Positions 61,006 to 64,000 of a DNA stretch of 64,000 bases are shown here, in pieces; the first letter of the stretch is position 1, and each line of letters opens with the position of its first letter. The notes beneath the pieces are model-generated. The model did no database searches. It was not told the origin of the DNA and saw only the letters and a program-made list of their open reading frames with translations. The translations under genes were made by a program, and so were the position numbers. The DNA is from CBDAQV01 sp965199335 (GTDB taxonomy: Bacteria; Pseudomonadota; Alphaproteobacteria; CALMVH01): NCBI GenBank assembly GCA_965199335.1, contig CBDAQZ010000001.1, forward strand, positions 434,001 to 498,000. The letters are read 5' to 3'.

Positions 61006-62376
61006 ATGAAACCCGCCCTGCCCATTCTCAAATTCTGCCTCCTGACCTTGCTGATCGCCCTGGTGCCATGCGCCGGCTTTGCGCAGGAAATTGCGGTCGC
61101 CGCTCCGGCTGCAGCCGCCAAGATCGACAGCGGCGACACCGCTTGGATGCTGACCTCCACGGCCCTCGTGTTGATGATGACGGTGCCAGGTCTGGCGCTC
61201 TTCTACGGTGGCATGGTGCGCAAGATGAATGTGCTGGCGACGTTGATGCAAAGCTTTGCCATTACCTGTCTGGTCGCGGTGCTATGGGTCGTTGTCGGCT
61301 ACAGCCTGGCATTTACGAATGGCGGGGCGTCCCTGGGCGCTTATGTCGGCGGCTTGTCGCGCGTCATGTTCAATGGGGCCGACATGAACGGGCCATTCAC
61401 GCTAGGCGCCGGAACGTCCGCTGCCAGCCCGATGACCATTCCCGAATCTGTGTACATGATGTTCCAGATGACGTTCGCGATCATCACGCCGGCGCTGATC
61501 ACCGGCGCCTTTGCCGAGCGCATGAAGTTTTCCGCGCTGCTGTGGTTCATGGGCCTGTGGTCGCTGGTCGTATATGCGCCGATCGCGCATGCCGTCTGGC
61601 ATCCGAACGGCTTCCTGGCCGCCGCCGGGGTGCTGGACTTCGCAGGTGGCACCGTGGTGCACATCAATGCCGGTATCGCAGGCCTGGTGGCGGCGTTGGT
61701 GATCGGCAAGCGCAAGGGCTACGGCCATGACCATATCGTGCCCCATAACCTGATCCTCAGCCTGATCGGGGCCTCGCTGCTTTGGGTCGGCTGGTTCGGT
61801 TTCAATGCCGGATCGGCGGGTGCCGCCAATGGGCGTGCCGGAATGGCGATGGCGGTGACCATGTTGGCCGCCTCTGCCGCCGCTCTCGGCTGGGTCGGTG
61901 CCGAATGGGTCCTGCGCAAGAAACCGAGCGTACTCGGCATCATTTCAGGATCGGTCGCCGGCCTTGTCGCGATCACGCCGGCCTCGGGCTATGTCGACAT
62001 GACGGGCGCGCTGGTAATCGGCGTTGCCGCCGGCGTTGTCTGCTATTTCACCGCGACCGTGATGAAGAACAAGCTGGGCTACGACGATTCGCTGGATGCG
62101 TTCGGCGTGCACGGCATCGGCGGGATCCTAGGTGCGATCCTGACCGGCGTATTCGCCAGGGCGGCGATCGGCGGCGATAGCGCCAAGGGCCTGATCGACG
62201 GCAATGCCCACCAGGTCGTGGTGCAGCTGGAGGCTGTCGGGGTCACCGTCGTCTATTGCGCCGTGGTTTCCTTTATCCTGCTTAAGCTGATCGATCTGGT
62301 CATCGGCCTGCGCGTGGACGAGGAAATCGAGCGTGGCGGGCTGGACTCGTACCTGCATGGCGAGGTCGTTCAGTAA
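61006..62376 (+). CDS. amtB: Ammonium transporter
   Basis: A 456-residue inner-membrane channel for ammonium. An N-terminal signal-like helix (CLLTLLIALVPCAGFAQ) is followed by eleven membrane segments. The first has MLTSTALVLMMTVPGLALFYGG. The pore histidine pair is seen in GGTVVHINAGIAGL and in FGVHGIGGILGA, with the Amt signature segment around DFAGGTVVHI. The C-terminal cytosolic tail ends EIERGGLDSYLHGE, the part contacted by GlnK. The glnK gene usually beside amtB is not adjacent in the window. It is divergent from the methyltransferase gene, and the 53-base gap must hold both promoters. Confidence 0.96.
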   Translation: MKPALPILKFCLLTLLIALVPCAGFAQEIAVAAPAAAAKIDSGDTAWMLTSTALVLMMTVPGLALFYGGMVRKMNVLATLMQSFAITCLVAVLWVVVGYSLAFTNGGASLGAYVGGLSRVMFNGADMNGPFTLGAGTSAASPMTIPESVYMMFQMTFAIITPALITGAFAERMKFSALLWFMGLWSLVVYAPIAHAVWHPNGFLAAAGVLDFAGGTVVHINAGIAGLVAALVIGKRKGYGHDHIVPHNLILSLIGASLLWVGWFGFNAGSAGAANGRAGMAMAVTMLAASAAALGWVGAEWVLRKKPSVLGIISGSVAGLVAITPASGYVDMTGALVIGVAAGVVCYFTATVMKNKLGYDDSLDAFGVHGIGGILGAILTGVFARAAIGGDSAKGLIDGNAHQVVVQLEAVGVTVVYCAVVSFILLKLIDLVIGLRVDEEIERGGLDSYLHGEVVQ

Positions 62377-62387
62377 CGGTCCTCTTC

Positions 62388-63635
62388 TCAGGCGATGTGC
62401 ACCAGAACGTGCCTTTTCTTGCCGGCGCTGATCTTGATGGTTTGATCGTCGGCGCCCTGCACGTGCTTCAAGGATACGACATCAAGGTCATCCGCGGGGC
62501 GTTCGCCGTTGATGGTGATGCCGCCCTGCTTGATGAGCCGCCGCGCTTCACCCTTCGAAGCTGCCAACCCGGCCAATACCGCAAGATCGGCAATGGTTGT
62601 ACCAAAAATATCCTTGCCAACCTCGATGGTCGGCAAACCCGCCGCCATCGCGCCGTCTTCGAATGTGGAACGCGCAGTTGCGGCAGCATCCTCGGCGGCA
62701 CCGCGGCCGTGCAGCAGCGTTGTCACCTCGAGGGCCAGTACTTTCTTGGCTTCGTTTACCTCCTGGCCTCGCAACGCGGCAAGGCGACCGATTTCGTCCA
62801 TCGGCAAGTCCGTGAAGATCTTCAGCAGCCTTGCGACGGAGTCATCCTCGCTGTTACGCCAGTACTGGTAAAAATCGTAAGGGCTGGTTCGATCGGCATT
62901 CAACCAGACGGCGTTACCCGCGGTTTTGCCCATTTTCTGGCCCGAAGACGTCGTCAGAAGCTCCCAGGTAAAGGCGAACATGTCGTTACCCGTAATGCGA
63001 CGGCCGAGATCGACACCACTGACCATGTTCGTCCACTGGTCGCTGCCGCCCATCTGAACCGTGCAGCCGTACCTGCGGTTGAGCTCGACAAAGTCGTATG
63101 CCTGCATAACCGAGTAATTGAATTCCAGCAGGGTCAGGGGATGTTCACGTTCCAGCCGCGAACGCACGCTGTCGAAGCTCAGCATCCGGTTGACGCTTAT
63201 ATGGCTTCCCACGTCGCGCAGGAACGGAATGAATTCCAGCTTGTCCAGCCACTCGGCGTTGTTGACCAGGATGGCCTTGCCGGGGCTGAAGTCGAGCAGG
63301 CGCTCGAAAGCCGAGGCGATGCCGGAGATGTTCGCGTCGATATCGGCCACGCTCAGCATCTTCCGGCTCTCGGTCTTGTCGGTGGGATCGCCGACTTTTG
63401 CAGTGCCGCCTCCGACCAGCGCGATCGGCTGGTGCCCCGTCTTCTGCATCCAGCGAAGGGCCATGACCTGCATCAGATGGCCTACATGCAGGCTGTTTGC
63501 CGTTGGATCGGCACCCGTATACCCGACAAGCGTGCCGGAAAGGGCCTTCGCGTCCAGTTCCTCGAGATGCGTTGCCTGGTATAAAAACCCGCGCTCTTGC
63601 AGGATACGCAGGAAATCGGATTTAAGCTCGGCCAT
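62388..63635 (-). CDS. tyrS: Tyrosyl-tRNA synthetase
   Basis: Class I synthetase that charges tRNA-Tyr. The 415-residue protein has the HIGH-like region as SLHVGHLMQVMALRWM, the tyrosine-binding segment DFVELNRRYGCTVQMGGSDQW, and KMSKS as SGQKMGKTAGNAVWL. The C-terminal S4-like RNA-binding domain begins KGEARRLIKQGGITINGE. The stop lies eleven bases from the convergent amtB end. The start at 63635 is divergent from anmK, an arrangement common in alphaproteobacteria. Confidence 0.97.
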   Translation of the reverse strand: MAELKSDFLRILQERGFLYQATHLEELDAKALSGTLVGYTGADPTANSLHVGHLMQVMALRWMQKTGHQPIALVGGGTAKVGDPTDKTESRKMLSVADIDANISGIASAFERLLDFSPGKAILVNNAEWLDKLEFIPFLRDVGSHISVNRMLSFDSVRSRLEREHPLTLLEFNYSVMQAYDFVELNRRYGCTVQMGGSDQWTNMVSGVDLGRRITGNDMFAFTWELLTTSSGQKMGKTAGNAVWLNADRTSPYDFYQYWRNSEDDSVARLLKIFTDLPMDEIGRLAALRGQEVNEAKKVLALEVTTLLHGRGAAEDAAATARSTFEDGAMAAGLPTIEVGKDIFGTTIADLAVLAGLAASKGEARRLIKQGGITINGERPADDLDVVSLKHVQGADDQTIKISAGKKRHVLVHIA

Positions 63636-63678
63636 TTTCTGTATACTCGTTTCGATTTAACCAGGATTGGTGCCACAA

Positions 63679-64000
63679 ATGACCGGAACTGACAAAGACA
63701 TCTTGCCCGAAACGACCATAAGGGTGATCGGACTGATGAGCGGCACATCGCTTGACGGGATCGATGCCGCAATCGTCGAGACGGACGGCCTGCGCTATAT
63801 CCGTACCGGCGCGTTCCTGACAATTCCCTACGACGACGGTTTTCGAAGCCGATTGCGGGCGACGTTCGGGACGCGTGGCGATACGCCCATGGCGCAGGAT
63901 ATATCGCGGGAACTGGCGCAATGTCACGCCGAAGCCGTCGATGCCCTGCTGAAAAAGGCGGGATTGAAAGCCGCCGACATACAGCTGATCGGGTTTCATG
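63679..64000 (+). CDS. anmK: Anhydro-N-acetylmuramic acid kinase, N-terminal part (cut by the right edge)
   Basis: Phosphorylates and opens anhydro-MurNAc during peptidoglycan recycling. The visible 107 residues start MTGTDKDILPETTIRVIGLM and contain the signature GLMSGTSLDGIDAAIVE, the ATP-binding motif of AnmK. The rest lies beyond the window. It is divergent from tyrS with a 43-base gap. Together with the MurU-like gene it points to recycling of muropeptides in this organism. Confidence 0.93.
   Translation, partial: MTGTDKDILPETTIRVIGLMSGTSLDGIDAAIVETDGLRYIRTGAFLTIPYDDGFRSRLRATFGTRGDTPMAQDISRELAQCHAEAVDALLKKAGLKAADIQLIGFH

Overview
The window looks like a chromosomal segment of a free-living alphaproteobacterium. 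The basis is a DivL-like kinase with tyrosine at the phosphoacceptor position, the tsaE-murU-addB-addA-trxA block, RpoH next to an RluD-type synthase, the serC-serA-hisZ-purA order, AddAB instead of RecBCD, and class I fructose-bisphosphate aldolase. Most coding DNA is moderately GC-rich; some intergenic stretches and a few accessory genes are clearly AT-richer. I cannot fix the order or genus from sequence alone. No phage, transposase or CRISPR array is visible.

Layout. 1-5166: serine, histidine and purine biosynthesis (serC partial at the left edge, serA, hisZ, purA). 5249-11102: a secreted/membrane gene pair, an unusual 559-residue class GltX on the minus strand, and a two-gene unit of a pseudokinase with a C-terminal anchor plus a small membrane protein. 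11116-13154: rpoH, an RluD-type pseudouridine synthase and tRNA-Glu(CTC). 13222-17524: amylo-alpha-1,6-glucosidase, an FMN reductase, class I aldolase and a secreted esterase. 17525-20114: an AT-rich accessory stretch with a ribbon-helix-helix protein, a lipoprotein hydrolase and short ORFs of doubtful status. 20271-27859: a FecR/DUF6600-like protein and a 1777-residue filamentous-haemagglutinin-type exoprotein ending in a strong terminator.

27918-35853: cysQ, an XRE regulator divergent from a solute-binding protein, prfB with a programmed +1 frameshift, a DJ-1-like protein without the usual cysteine, nadE and a GYF_2-RDD membrane protein. 35850-36316 is a decayed gltX that keeps only its two ends, directly upstream of cysS. 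37738-43289: an unknown protein, an SpoU/TrmJ-type methyltransferase, rpsD, a GGDEF-EAL protein and three small uncharacterised genes. 43366-59650: ahcY, a prolyl oligopeptidase, divL-like, a NMT1-type binding protein, a ferredoxin-NADP reductase, tsaE, murU, addB, addA, trxA and a small secreted protein. 59651-64000: an RNA methyltransferase divergent from amtB, then tyrS divergent from anmK (partial at the right edge).

The most informative observation is the pair of glutamyl-tRNA synthetase loci. A relic of a standard-type gltX sits between nadE-RDD and cysS, and an intact but atypical gltX lies about 27 kb away, which suggests gene displacement. Other points worth a second look are the pseudokinase/membrane protein pair, the large exoprotein with no visible secretion partner, palindromic intergenic repeats, and the absence of the kinase gene that usually separates tsaE from murU.
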